Positions 23,746 through 32,156 of a stretch of DNA of 32,370 nt are shown here, one piece after another. Numbering within the stretch: the stretch's first letter is position 1; every line of letters begins with the position of its first letter. Position numbers and translations under genes: made by a program. This DNA is from JALZOC01 sp038320555 (GTDB taxonomy: Bacteria > Acidobacteriota > Vicinamibacteria > Vicinamibacterales > 2-12-FULL-66-21): NCBI GenBank assembly GCA_038320555.1, contig JBBQEJ010000048.1, positions 1-32,370 of the forward strand. Reading direction: 5' to 3'. The notes under the pieces were generated by a model that worked only from the letters and a program-made list of their open reading frames with translations, did no database searches and was not told the origin of the DNA.

Positions 23746-24434
23746 CGTCCGCGCTCCGGTATGGTGTAGTCCGGACGACGCTTCCATCCGGTGATCATCG
23801 ACGCGAAATTGTCCCATCCGTGCAGCACCACCATGATCAGGTGACCGGGGATGAACGCCAGCAGGCCGCACATCGCGACGAAGTGGACAAGGCGCGCGCC
23901 GTGGTATCCGCCAAAGATCCAGCCCAGTGGCGAGAGTTGCACGGGCTTGTACATGACAAGTCCGGTCAGCAGCGACACGCCGCCGAACAAGAGTGTGGTC
24001 GAATACGCAAGCTTTTGCAGCGGGTTGTATTGACCCGTCGATGCCGGTTTGGGTCCGAAGAGGAAGTAGTGGCGGGCCATGGGCCACACCCCGGGGATGT
24101 CGCGACGTGTGAACAGTACGGTGCGGAAATGGCCGGACGCGATCTGCGACGCGACGTAGAGCAGGGCCGCGCCGGCGAAGATCCACATGAAGGTGAAGTG
24201 CCACTGCAGCGCGCCGCCGAGCCAGCCGCCGAGCGCCAGCGCACGCGGGACGTCGTCAATCACGTTCTGCTGAGGAATCTTCGGGCCAAAGCTCGGAAAC
24301 GCATTGAAGATCTGCAGGCCACTCATGACGAGTACGCTGACGCTCACAGCGTTCGCCCAGTGGCAGAACCGGACCGCCCACGGATGCTCGTAGACGGGAC
24401 TGATTGCCGCTGGAATCACGTCAGAGTCCGGCAT
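23742..24434 (-). CDS. Cytochrome b561-type membrane subunit
   Basis: A 230-residue protein with four hydrophobic helices, beginning after YEHPWAVRFCHWANAVS. Candidate haem-ligand histidines lie at 17/25 in that segment, at WHFTF in helix 2, and at VHFVAM and PGHLIMVVLHGWDNF near the end. This matches the prokaryotic cytochrome b561 / thiosulfate-reductase-like gamma-subunit family. It would carry electrons between the periplasmic molybdoenzyme encoded just upstream and the quinone pool. The ATG at 24434 overlaps the end of the molybdoenzyme gene by 14 bases; a longer in-frame start at 24485 adds 17 residues that look unstructured. Confidence 0.82.
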   Translation of the reverse strand: MPDSDVIPAAISPVYEHPWAVRFCHWANAVSVSVLVMSGLQIFNAFPSFGPKIPQQNVIDDVPRALALGGWLGGALQWHFTFMWIFAGAALLYVASQIASGHFRTVLFTRRDIPGVWPMARHYFLFGPKPASTGQYNPLQKLAYSTTLLFGGVSLLTGLVMYKPVQLSPLGWIFGGYHGARLVHFVAMCGLLAFIPGHLIMVVLHGWDNFASMITGWKRRPDYTIPERGR

Positions 24435-25131
24435 GCCAGCTATATCCCTGGTCGCTCCAGTAGCCGCTGCGCGCGGGTAGCACATGCGTCACGTCAAGCG
24501 TCATGAGGTATTTCGCCTGCTTGTAGCCAAGTTTGGTCGGCAGGTTCAATCGCAACGGCGCGCCGTGCCCGCGGTCGAGCGGGCGGTCGTACATCTCGTA
24601 GCACAGCAGGGACTGCGGCTGAAGCGCGGTATCGATATCGAGCGATTCGTAGTAATCGTCCGCGCACGTGACCGTGAGAAAACGCGCGGCCGGATTCGCG
24701 CCGACCATCGAGAGGAAATCGCCGAGACGCGCGCCGCCAAACCGGCCGACAACATCCCAGCCTTCAACACAGACGTGACGGGTGTTGTGCGTCACTCTGG
24801 GCAGCGCCCGAATCTGATCCAGCCTGTAGTCGCCGGGACGCTCCACGGCGCCGCCGACCTTGAGCGTCCACCGCTCGAAGTCGATGTCCGGCTCGAGCAC
24901 GTCGTAGCCGTTGTACGGAAACTGATCGATCGGAACAACCTTCGTGTCGGGGTATGAGGCGGCCAGGTGACTGCGGCGGAACACGAGCGCCGAGGCCGCG
25001 TCGCTCCAGTCTACGCCGGCCCGGAGTAGCCGGTTGCGCCATGAAGGAACCACGACGCCTCCCATCAGCAGGAGGGGGCTTAGCTTCAGGAGCTCGCGCC
25101 GGGTGACATGGCGATGAGGTTGGTCTGCCAC
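24421..25131 (-). CDS. SUOX-fold molybdopterin oxidoreductase, Tat-exported
   Basis: A 236-residue protein. The N-terminus is a Tat signal (TRRELLKLSPLLLMGGVVV). The sulfite-oxidase/YedY-type molybdenum domain follows, with the Mo-ligating cysteine C121 in HVCVEGW, then GRFGGARLGDFL, and PLRLNLPTKLGYKQAKYL near 200. Relatives oxidise sulfite or reduce oxidised methionine and other sulfoxides/N-oxides. With a b561 subunit next door, a quinone-linked reductase or dehydrogenase is likely; the substrate is unknown. The start codon is GTG 25131, with a weak GGA five bases upstream. It is the first gene of the operon running leftward to 23470. Confidence 0.85.
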   Translation of the reverse strand: MADQPHRHVTRRELLKLSPLLLMGGVVVPSWRNRLLRAGVDWSDAASALVFRRSHLAASYPDTKVVPIDQFPYNGYDVLEPDIDFERWTLKVGGAVERPGDYRLDQIRALPRVTHNTRHVCVEGWDVVGRFGGARLGDFLSMVGANPAARFLTVTCADDYYESLDIDTALQPQSLLCYEMYDRPLDRGHGAPLRLNLPTKLGYKQAKYLMTLDVTHVLPARSGYWSDQGYSWHAGL

Positions 25132-25630
25132 TGTTCCAACTATCGATCCGAACGCGCGGCTTCAGCGAAGTCGCCCCGCCCCCAGAATCCGGCGCCTGCC
25201 GCGTGCCTGCACGAAACCGACGATGCGAAAGTGACGGCGTCCCAGTCAGAGGCCACGTGCAGCACCGTGACCGCTGAAGCCGTGCTCCACACCATCATCG
25301 ACGTCAGGTTGATTCAATCACAACTCGTGTCATCAGAAACATGATACCGGCCGAGCCTCGATTTATTTCCTTCCGAAGACTCGAGGCCGCCTGCGGACAT
25401 GCGGACATAGAGACGGAGTACGGCGGCACGTGGTCAAGAATTCGGGCGTTCCCAATCTGCCGACAGCCTGAAACCGCTCTCCGCAATGGGGCGGTTGGAC
25501 CAAGCCCGACCGTCTGAACGATTTGAGGCGTGTCTCATTCTCCGGTGGCAACATCCGTATCGCCTTTCGGCCCGTAATACAGGTGTGTGGCTCCATTCTG
25601 CCAAGCACGCATGTGTGAGAGGACAGATCC
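25132..25630. other. 499-bp intergenic region between divergent redox genes
   Basis: This must hold the promoters of the leftward molybdoenzyme operon and the rightward cytochrome gene. I found no convincing hexamers. An imperfect symmetric sequence (GTTGATTCAATCACAAC, about 25306-25322) is the only notable element. No gene or RNA was recognised; short open frames lack codon or domain support. Confidence 0.4.
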
Positions 25631-27271
25631 ATGTTCATAACGGCTCGTATGCCCAAGCCAGGAGTCTGGGTTGTCCTGTATGCAGCCGGTCTTGCGGCCG
25701 CACTCGGCTCGTCCGCGTCCAGCTCTGCCACGCGCGTTAACGTAACGCGGCACGGAGGTTCGGACGGTCCCCAGATGCCGAGAGAGAATCCCAATAAGCA
25801 CGAGACAGGCGATCTGGACAACGGCAAGACGGTGTTCCGCATGGAGACATTCGGGAATGAAGGCTTCTGGACCGACGCCGCCCGGTTGCCCGCCGGCATC
25901 GTCGCTACGAAGTTCACCCCTATCGCAGCTTTGAAGGCGGGTTACAGCGTGAACATCGACGCCGTGCCCGAGGCGATGAAAGGGCCGATGGCCGCCGAGC
26001 TCAAGACCGACCTCTCCCCTGCTAACGCTCCGAAGCTCAACGACGTGGCAACCACGGTCGCTCTCATCAACGCCAACGCCGTGATCGGCGTGGTCGCGAA
26101 GGACACGAACGGCGACGGGCGGATCGACGTCGCCTCAGGCGACAAGGTCGGCGTCGCCTGCGCGTTCTGCCATGCCGTGACCGATGCCTCGGTGTTCTCC
26201 CTCCCCAGAGGTGGATCGATCGGCAAGGAGATCGACGGCCCGACGCCGCATTTCCTCAACGTCGGGGCCACGCTTGCGACGGCGGCCAATACACGCGCCT
26301 TTTATCCGCTGGCGCAATTGGCGCTGACCGCGAACGGTGGCAAAACTCTTGGGCGCGCACCCAAAGGCCTGACTGAAACCTCCAGCGAAGCCGACTTCGA
26401 CGCGTACTTCAGCAACCCAGCCTACTACCCGATTGGGATGTTCGACGATGCGCCAGACGGCAACGGGGCGCCGATGCACATTACGCCGATGTTCCGCGCC
26501 GACCTGGCCGCTCCCTGGGGCAGCGAGGGTTCCATTAGCAAGCTCGATAACTTCTCTAACCTCGTGTATACCGTCCTCTTCGATTTGACAGACCTGACGA
26601 CGCCCGGCGGCCGCGCGTTCATGCACACGCTTGGGGGCCCGGCAGGCGACGAGATTGTTGATGACTACGTGAAGATCCTCGCGGCCACGGGGGTAAATGG
26701 CTATCCCTTCGTGAAAACCGCCACAACCGGCAAGCCCGGAGCCGAACCCACGCCGATCGGCACGCGCGTTGACAACAAGAAGCTGCTGGACCTGAACGCC
26801 TACATGAACAACCTGCCCGCGCCTGACGGGGCCAAGGTGGACAGGGCATCGGCGAAACGCGGGGAGGCGCTGTTCCGCGCCAACTGCACGGTGTGCCACA
26901 ACGTCGACCAGGAGAAGTTCGTGTCGCCGATGATCGTGCCCATGCAGAAGATCTTCCCAGGCGATAATCCCGTCGTGATGGCGAAGCGGGAGCCGCCACT
27001 GAATCCCATCATGGACACGCCGGGGAACCCCTTCGACGACAAGATGGCTGTCGTCAACGCGAGCATCCGCGGACTGGAGCGCGGGATAGCGCTCCCGCTG
27101 CTGCTCGACCTGGCGCGCAAGCCGGTGTTCCTGCACGACAATTCCGTGCCGAGCCTGGAGGGGCTGCTGAATCCGTCGCGGGGCGCCAGCAGCGCGCATC
27201 CGTTCTTTTTGAAGATGCCTGCCGACCGATCGGACGTGATCGCGTTTCTTAACGGTCTGTCGGCGAAGTAG
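25631..27271 (+). CDS. Periplasmic di-haem cytochrome c
   Basis: A 546-residue exported protein. After a signal peptide (about 12-32) it carries two c-type haem motifs, CAFCH at 177-181 and CTVCH at 419-423. A calcium-loop-like DTNGDGRIDV lies just before the first. The C-terminal part (KRGEALFRANCTVCH to the end, with LHDNSVPSLEGLL) resembles the haem domain of di-haem peroxidase/oxidase-like cytochromes, where a distal Met or His would complete the ligation. It probably acts in periplasmic electron transfer or oxidation. AGGA lies about eight bases before ATG 25631. It is divergent from the molybdoenzyme operon, which could supply or accept electrons. Confidence 0.8.
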   Translation: MFITARMPKPGVWVVLYAAGLAAALGSSASSSATRVNVTRHGGSDGPQMPRENPNKHETGDLDNGKTVFRMETFGNEGFWTDAARLPAGIVATKFTPIAALKAGYSVNIDAVPEAMKGPMAAELKTDLSPANAPKLNDVATTVALINANAVIGVVAKDTNGDGRIDVASGDKVGVACAFCHAVTDASVFSLPRGGSIGKEIDGPTPHFLNVGATLATAANTRAFYPLAQLALTANGGKTLGRAPKGLTETSSEADFDAYFSNPAYYPIGMFDDAPDGNGAPMHITPMFRADLAAPWGSEGSISKLDNFSNLVYTVLFDLTDLTTPGGRAFMHTLGGPAGDEIVDDYVKILAATGVNGYPFVKTATTGKPGAEPTPIGTRVDNKKLLDLNAYMNNLPAPDGAKVDRASAKRGEALFRANCTVCHNVDQEKFVSPMIVPMQKIFPGDNPVVMAKREPPLNPIMDTPGNPFDDKMAVVNASIRGLERGIALPLLLDLARKPVFLHDNSVPSLEGLLNPSRGASSAHPFFLKMPADRSDVIAFLNGLSAK

Positions 27272-27301
27272 AAGTAGAAATGGATGACCGAGTAAAGACG
27301 C

Positions 27302-27841
27302 GTGAGCATCAAATCGAGAGGTATGATGGGCGTGTGTGCGCTGCTCGTTTTTGCGCTGTGGTTCCACGACGGAACGGCCGCTCCGGAGTCGATCCGGGCG
27401 GTTGAGAAGAGCGTCGGCACCTCGGGGGTGGAGACTCTGAATCGCGCAATCCATGAACAAAGCGAACGGCTCCGCCGGCGGCTCAACGATGCACCTCAAC
27501 CGCGGACAACGATGCGCAATCCGTTTGAGTTTGTCGTCGCGCCTCACCGGAGAGTTTTACGCGACCGGACTGCCCCGGTAACATCGGGTGCCGAAGGAGT
27601 AGCCACGCGGCAGTTAGCGTCAGAATCGGAGCCAGAGCTCGCGCTGCTTGGAGTGGCGTCAAATGAACGAGAAGGTCATCGGATACGCATCGCGGTCATC
27701 GGGGGCGGCGCCGAGGCGCTGTGGATGCTCGAGGAAGGACAGATGCTCGGTATGCAGTATCGCGTGACGCGGATCGAAGAAGAGTCCGCAGAGCTTCTGG
27801 ACGTTATCAGCGGCACGACGCGGCGGCTGCTCTTCCGTTGA
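27302..27841 (+). CDS. PilP/GspC-like periplasmic protein
   Basis: A 179-residue protein with a signal peptide (GVCALLVFALWFHDGTAA), a charged helix (about 40-60), RNPFEFV (about 72-78), and a C-terminal domain with alternating strands (LALLGVASNE, RIAVIGG, VLEEGQMLGMQYRVTRIEE-like, then LLDVISGTTRRLLFR). This is the pattern of the homology region of PilP or GspC, which link inner- and outer-membrane parts of type IV pili or type II secretion. No other pilus genes are in the window, so the assignment rests on shape only. GTG 27302, ATG 27323 and ATG 27326 are possible starts; GAGAGG (27316-27321) favours 27326. Confidence 0.5.
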   Translation: MSIKSRGMMGVCALLVFALWFHDGTAAPESIRAVEKSVGTSGVETLNRAIHEQSERLRRRLNDAPQPRTTMRNPFEFVVAPHRRVLRDRTAPVTSGAEGVATRQLASESEPELALLGVASNEREGHRIRIAVIGGGAEALWMLEEGQMLGMQYRVTRIEEESAELLDVISGTTRRLLFR

Positions 27842-27898
27842 TCGCGGCACGTTGATTGCGTAAGGAACGGAACGAACTCAGACTTGAAGGAGAGAGTA

Positions 27899-28384
27899 AT
27901 GAAGAAGAAGACTGTAGCGATAGGTGCGGTGTTGTTGTGTAGCGTGACAGCCCTGGCCCAGTCCTCGATGGAGAAAGGGCAGATGGGCAAGGACAAGATG
28001 ATGAAGGACGGGACGGTGATGGCGACAGGCTGTGTCGCCCAAGGCAGCGATGCGAGCCACTACAAGCTCACCAACGCGATGATGTCGTCGTCAATGCCGA
28101 TGGACAAGATGGGATCGGATCCGGCGATGAAGAAACCGGAAATGTCCGGGGATCACGTGATGATGTGGTACGAGCTCGACGGCGGCAGCCTGAAAGCTCA
28201 TCTCGGTCACAAGGTCGAAGTGACGGGAACCATGGACAAGTCGAAGATGGATCACGAAAAGATGGGCAAGATGGACGACAAAGACAAAATGGACAAGGAC
28301 AAGATGGGCATGTCCCAGAAAGACATGATGGGCGGCAAAATCAAGGTCAAGTCCGTCAAGATGATCGCAGAGACCTGCATGTAG
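27899..28384 (+). CDS. Secreted Met/Lys/Asp-rich protein of unknown function
   Basis: A 161-residue protein. After a signal peptide (KKKTVAIGAVLLCSVTALA) the mature part is dominated by M, K, D and G in repeated short units such as MDK, MGK and KDKM, mainly at about 24-42 and 108-145. Between these lie ordered segments: ATGCVAQG, HYKLTNAMM, YELDGGSLKAHLGHKVEVTGTM and VKSVKMIAETC, which look like strands of a small barrel; one Cys is in the first and one near the C-terminus. The Met-rich stretches could bind copper or similar metals; that is inference. AAGGAG is upstream of ATG 27899. I do not recognise a named family. Confidence 0.7.
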   Translation: MKKKTVAIGAVLLCSVTALAQSSMEKGQMGKDKMMKDGTVMATGCVAQGSDASHYKLTNAMMSSSMPMDKMGSDPAMKKPEMSGDHVMMWYELDGGSLKAHLGHKVEVTGTMDKSKMDHEKMGKMDDKDKMDKDKMGMSQKDMMGGKIKVKSVKMIAETCM

Positions 28385-28398
28385 ACGTGCCGGAGGAA

Positions 28399-28417
28399 GG
28401 GGGCAGGCCCAGCCCCC
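28399..28417. terminator. Bidirectional terminator-like hairpin
   Basis: GGGGGC (28399-28404), a seven-base loop, and GCCCCC (28412-28417) form a strong stem that can extend with GGAA/TTCC on the outside after a small bulge. It lies between the convergent ends of the Met/Lys-rich gene and the receiver-domain frame. A U-run is missing on the plus side. Confidence 0.5.
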
Positions 28418-28427
28418 ATCTTCCCCT

Positions 28428-29513
28428 TCACGTACTCTCACTTGCGACGCCTAGCCTGGATCGCATCGACCTCCGGGCGAGCTCAGCGATTTCCACCACG
28501 AGCACCGACGGCTGGACAGGCTTGGCGAGGTGCACGTCAAATCCGGCACTGGCGCTCTTGATTCGGTCGTATTTATCCGAATGCGCCGAAAACGCAACCG
28601 CGGGCAGGAATCGGCCCAGGGTCTCAGACGCGTTCCGAGCGAGCTCGATGAGCGCGTACCCGTCCTGCCCCGGCATTTCCAGATCGGCGACGATCATGTG
28701 CGGCCAGCCGACCCCGAGTCGTTTCAGCGCCTGATCGGTCGAGGAGGCGGGTACCACAGTCGCCCCTGACTGCTGTAACACGAACGTGAGGAGTCTCAGC
28801 GTATCGGCGTCGTCGTCGACTACGAGAATGGTGAGATCGTCAAGAGCGCCCGCGGTCGCCTGGAGAGGGCCGCCGGGCCGCCGCGCCCAGGAAAACGGCG
28901 GATGTGGATGTGCACCAACGCCGGCTCCGAGAAGCCTCACGAGGTTGCGCAGGTGTGTCTTGATCGTCCCAAGGGGCTGGTCGAGTTCCCCGGCGATCTC
29001 GCTATGGGTGAGGCCCTTGAAATAGGCGAGGTCTATCAAATGTCGATCGGCGGCTGGTAGTACGGCGAGGACCGAATCGAGTGCGGACGCGTCCTCGCTC
29101 GCGGACGCAAGGGTCTCCGGAGTGTTTAGGTCGTACCGCGCGGGGCCCTTCGTCCACGGCGTCGACCGACGCAGCCCGGCCGCGACGGCTCAGGTGCGCC
29201 CGCAGACGGTCGAGCGTCCGGGTCCCGGCCATAGTAAACAGCCACGCCTGAACGGTTCCCCGCGCGGGATCATAGCGGAATCCATCGCGCCACGCCTGCA
29301 CGAAAACGTCCTGCGTCGCCTCTTCAGCCAGGGATCGGTCGTGCGCAATTCGGGAGGCCAACGAAAAACCGCTCGCGCGTAACGGTCGTATAGCTGACTG
29401 AGGCAGCGGGAGTCTCGATCCACTATCCGGCGGACAAGCGCTTCGTCCTGCGCTGGGTCACTCGGCCCGGACAATCTGAAGACGTAGCGTCTGGCGTCAC
29501 ATCGCCGCCCCAT
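28428..29513 (-). pseudogene. ECF sigma factor joined to a receiver domain, split by two frameshifts
   Basis: Read in one frame from ATG 29513, the protein gives a sigma region 2 start (LVRRIVDRDSRCLSQLYDRYARAVF). The next part (SLASRIAHDRSLAEEATQDVF and on to DAVDEGP) is only in the next frame. Then PARYDLNTPE onward returns to the first frame and runs through sigma region 4 (LIDLAYFKGLTHSEIAGELD, GTIKTHLR) straight into a receiver domain (TILVVDDDADTLRLL, VADLEMPGQDGY with the acceptor Asp, VAFSAHS, HLAKPV). The shifts sit in single-base runs: AAAAA at 29364-29368 (one base short) and GGGG at 29142-29145 (one base too many). They compensate each other. This may be a decayed gene, sequencing error, or real disruption. 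A fused sigma-REC output is unusual. It is divergent from the ferritin-like gene. Confidence 0.7.
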
Positions 29514-29688
29514 GCAACTCCGATACGTTGAACCTCGTCAACGCGACCATCCGGTTCGCGTGCTCGTCGTCCGTTTCAGGCGCTTTCCTGCCCTGGCGGT
29601 TCGCCGAAACGAGAAAATCCATTCCGGCCGCTACCGCGTAGTATCTATTGTGAACCCCATCGACCTAAACGTGCCTGGAGGTAGCTAC

Positions 29689-30504
29689 ATGTCAACTGCG
29701 AAAATGGAAGCCCTGGATGACTTCGTAAAGAATCCTGTGAGTCGTCGCGCGTTTGCAAAACGAACGATGGTGGGCAGTCTCATGGCTGCAGGGGCTTTCA
29801 CGACGTCGGGCGCGGCCCAGGTGTTTGCTCAAAGCGTTCCAGACGACGCCATCTTGAATTTTGCGCTCAACCTCGAATACCTCGAAGCCGAGTTCTACAC
29901 GGTTGCCACGACAGGACAACGAATTGCTGAGCTCGGGATCGAGACCAACGGGCGCGGACGCTCTGGCGCTACCACGGGGGGCGCGAAGGTTTCGCTCGAC
30001 GTCAACACGCAGACCGTGGCCAATCATGTGGCGCTCGACGAGCAGAATCACGTGAAGTTCCTCCGAGCGGCACTCGGTTCCGCCGCCGTGACCAAACCCG
30101 CGATTAACCTCGAGGCGCTCACCATCGGGTTTCGCTCGCAGTCGGAATTCCTGATTCTGGCGCGCGCCTTTGAAGATTTAGGCGTGAGCGCTTACGGCGG
30201 CGCGGCAAAGCTAATTCACAACTCTGCGATTCTCGAAGCGGCCGCGCGCATCGCCTTGACCGAGGGACAGCATGCCGGAGTGTTCCGGTACCTTATCGCC
30301 GTTGCGAACGTGGCGTCGCCGCAGGTGGACAACAAGGACGTTCCGCCACTTGGCTCGCCTGCAGGGCGGCTCTTCCAGGTAGAGGGGAACGGGTTGAGCA
30401 CAGTCAGGACAGCGAGTGAGGTTTTGAAGGTCGCGTACGGCGGCGGTACTCGCAGCGGCGGCTTTTTCCCAGACGGCGTCAACGGAGACATCACAAGCGC
30501 GTAA
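29689..30504 (+). CDS. Exported ferritin-like domain protein
   Basis: A 271-residue protein with a Tat-like N-terminal signal (SRRAFAKRTMVGSLMAAGAF). The body is a four-helix ferritin-like domain: NFALNLEYLEAEFYTVA (Glu pair near 60-65), NHVALDEQNHVKFLRAAL (ExxH), LARAFEDLGVSAYGGA, and ALTEGQHAGVFRYLI (ExxH). This matches the ferritin_2 / desiccation-related-protein group, which may bind a di-metal site; activity is unknown. GGAGG (29677-29681) has seven-base spacing to ATG 29689. The 175-bp gap to the divergent sigma gene must contain both promoters, suggesting, but not proving, control by that sigma factor. Confidence 0.82.
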   Translation: MSTAKMEALDDFVKNPVSRRAFAKRTMVGSLMAAGAFTTSGAAQVFAQSVPDDAILNFALNLEYLEAEFYTVATTGQRIAELGIETNGRGRSGATTGGAKVSLDVNTQTVANHVALDEQNHVKFLRAALGSAAVTKPAINLEALTIGFRSQSEFLILARAFEDLGVSAYGGAAKLIHNSAILEAAARIALTEGQHAGVFRYLIAVANVASPQVDNKDVPPLGSPAGRLFQVEGNGLSTVRTASEVLKVAYGGGTRSGGFFPDGVNGDITSA

Positions 30505-30513
30505 GATGTCCCG

Positions 30514-31986
30514 ATGAGTCCGCCGCTAAGCGCGCCGGGTGATCTACCTGCTCGCCCGGCGCGCTACCTCGTGCGTACTCGGATAACTCTCTGGCTCGAC
30601 TGGATCGCTGTCAGCGCGCTACTTCTCGCACTCAGCGGCGTTCTGTTCGGGGGTATTCGCTTCGTTGTCGGCAGCGTCCGGTTGTCGGCGATGAGACCGT
30701 CGACACTTCTCGGTTTCGCAGTGGCGGCCGCGCTGATCCGTCGTGGCATCTCGAGGCACCCGACCCTGACGGTCCGTACCGCGCAAGCCGGAGCGGTAAT
30801 AAAGAATGCTGTACGCCGCGTCGAGACCAAGGCGATCACGGGAATCTGGGTCGCGACACGCCTTGGGGTCCTCCTTATCGCGTTCATTGCGGTTGCCACA
30901 ATCGGCGTACCTCCTGAAGCACGGGGAACCCCGATCACCGGTAACCCGTTTTTAAACCTGCCGTATCGCTGGGACACCGGCTGGTATCTCGCGGTCGCCG
31001 TCGATGGATATCGTTGGGATCCCATCGCGGGCTCCACGCAGCAGCAGAGCATCGCTTTTTTTCCGGCGTATCCTCTCCTCATGCGAGCCGGCGGAGCGGT
31101 GCTTGGCGCCCGCGCGGCGTCGGGCACGCGAACGCGTGCGACGCTGGAACGTACGCGAACCCGGACATTGCTCGCCGGCTGGCTGCTGGCGCTCGGCGCG
31201 TCATACGCCGCGCTCCACGCTCTGTTCACGTGGGCATCCGCGGTTACTGACAGAAGAACCGCACTCCAAGCAGTGGCGCTTCTGTCGGCGTATCCATTCG
31301 CGATTTATTTCAGTGCCGCCTATACCGAGGCGTTGTTCCTGCTGTGTACGCTGGGGGCATTCAACTCCCTGCGTACCGGACGGACGGTAACCGCGGCGGC
31401 CTGGGGACTAGTGGACGGACTGGTCAGGCCGAACGGGTTTCTTGTAACGCTCCCCCTCATGTTTCTGGCGGCAAGGAGTCCGACGCCTCGCTGGCGATTA
31501 TGGGTAGCGGCGGCCATGCCTGCGGTGGGGATGCTGATTTACTCGGCGTACATCTGGTCGCTTACAGGGCGGCCGTTCGCATGGATGGAGGCTCACGCCG
31601 CATGGGGACGTACGGCACCGACGTGGGACGCCTCGGTCACGCGACCGCTGGAACAGATGTCGAGCGAGGGCATGATTGGGTACGCGATGGCCGCACCGTA
31701 CCAGTTACTCAATGGAGCCGCGTTGCTGTTTTCTCTTTCGCTCCTGCCGATCGTCTGGCGAAGGCTCGGGGCGCCGTCAGCGTTGCTCGTCATCGTGATG
31801 GTGGGTCCGCCGCTGGTCGCCGGTGGGCTGATGTCAATGGGCCGGATGACGTCGACCTTGTTTCCAGTGTTCGTGGTGTTAGCGCAAGTCATTCCGCGGC
31901 GGCACTTAACGGCCTGGCTCGTGGCGTGCGCGCTCGCCCAAGGCCTTGCAGCGACCCTCTTCTTTACTTGGAGACCTCTGGTTTGA
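30514..31986 (+). CDS. PIG-V-like membrane mannosyltransferase (GT-C fold)
   Basis: A 490-residue polytopic membrane protein with roughly ten hydrophobic helices. After a helix near 110-130 it has the large-loop motif YRWDTGWYLAVAVDGY, then FFPAYPLLMR, YTEALFLL and RPNGF. These are the conserved marks of bacterial PIG-V-related (GT-C) glycosyltransferases, which use lipid-linked sugars on the outer face of the membrane. The acceptor is unknown: lipid, glycan or protein. It starts nine bases after the ferritin-like stop (ATG 30514), so it may be read through from that gene. No other glycosyltransferase is nearby. The 170 bp after it show no gene. Confidence 0.78.
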   Translation: MSPPLSAPGDLPARPARYLVRTRITLWLDWIAVSALLLALSGVLFGGIRFVVGSVRLSAMRPSTLLGFAVAAALIRRGISRHPTLTVRTAQAGAVIKNAVRRVETKAITGIWVATRLGVLLIAFIAVATIGVPPEARGTPITGNPFLNLPYRWDTGWYLAVAVDGYRWDPIAGSTQQQSIAFFPAYPLLMRAGGAVLGARAASGTRTRATLERTRTRTLLAGWLLALGASYAALHALFTWASAVTDRRTALQAVALLSAYPFAIYFSAAYTEALFLLCTLGAFNSLRTGRTVTAAAWGLVDGLVRPNGFLVTLPLMFLAARSPTPRWRLWVAAAMPAVGMLIYSAYIWSLTGRPFAWMEAHAAWGRTAPTWDASVTRPLEQMSSEGMIGYAMAAPYQLLNGAALLFSLSLLPIVWRRLGAPSALLVIVMVGPPLVAGGLMSMGRMTSTLFPVFVVLAQVIPRRHLTAWLVACALAQGLAATLFFTWRPLV

Positions 31987-32156
31987 GCTCAGACCGCGGG
32001 CCTGTGAGCCTCACTGATTCCGGCGGGTAAATTTCAGTCGGTACTCGACCGCCATCCATTCAGCTGAATCTATAGCAACGCGATTCCCCCTGTGCCAATA
32101 ATCCGTGAGACAACCTCCCGAGGAAGATTAGTGTAGGGGCGGGGAGGGTTCGATGA

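Noticed and set aside
26135..27547. Open frame of 470 codons antisense to the di-haem cytochrome gene
   Set aside because: Arg/His-rich shadow frame; the sense strand carries a signal peptide and two CxxCH motifs.
29514..29580. ECF-type autoregulated promoter for the sigma gene (GAACC then CGTATC)
   Set aside because: The spacing of about 25 bases between the elements is too long for an ECF promoter.
32020..32156. Left end of the insertion sequence at TGTGCCAATAATCC (32091)
   Set aside because: Only one end is in the window, so neither the inverted repeat partner nor a target duplication can be seen; left as a possibility only.
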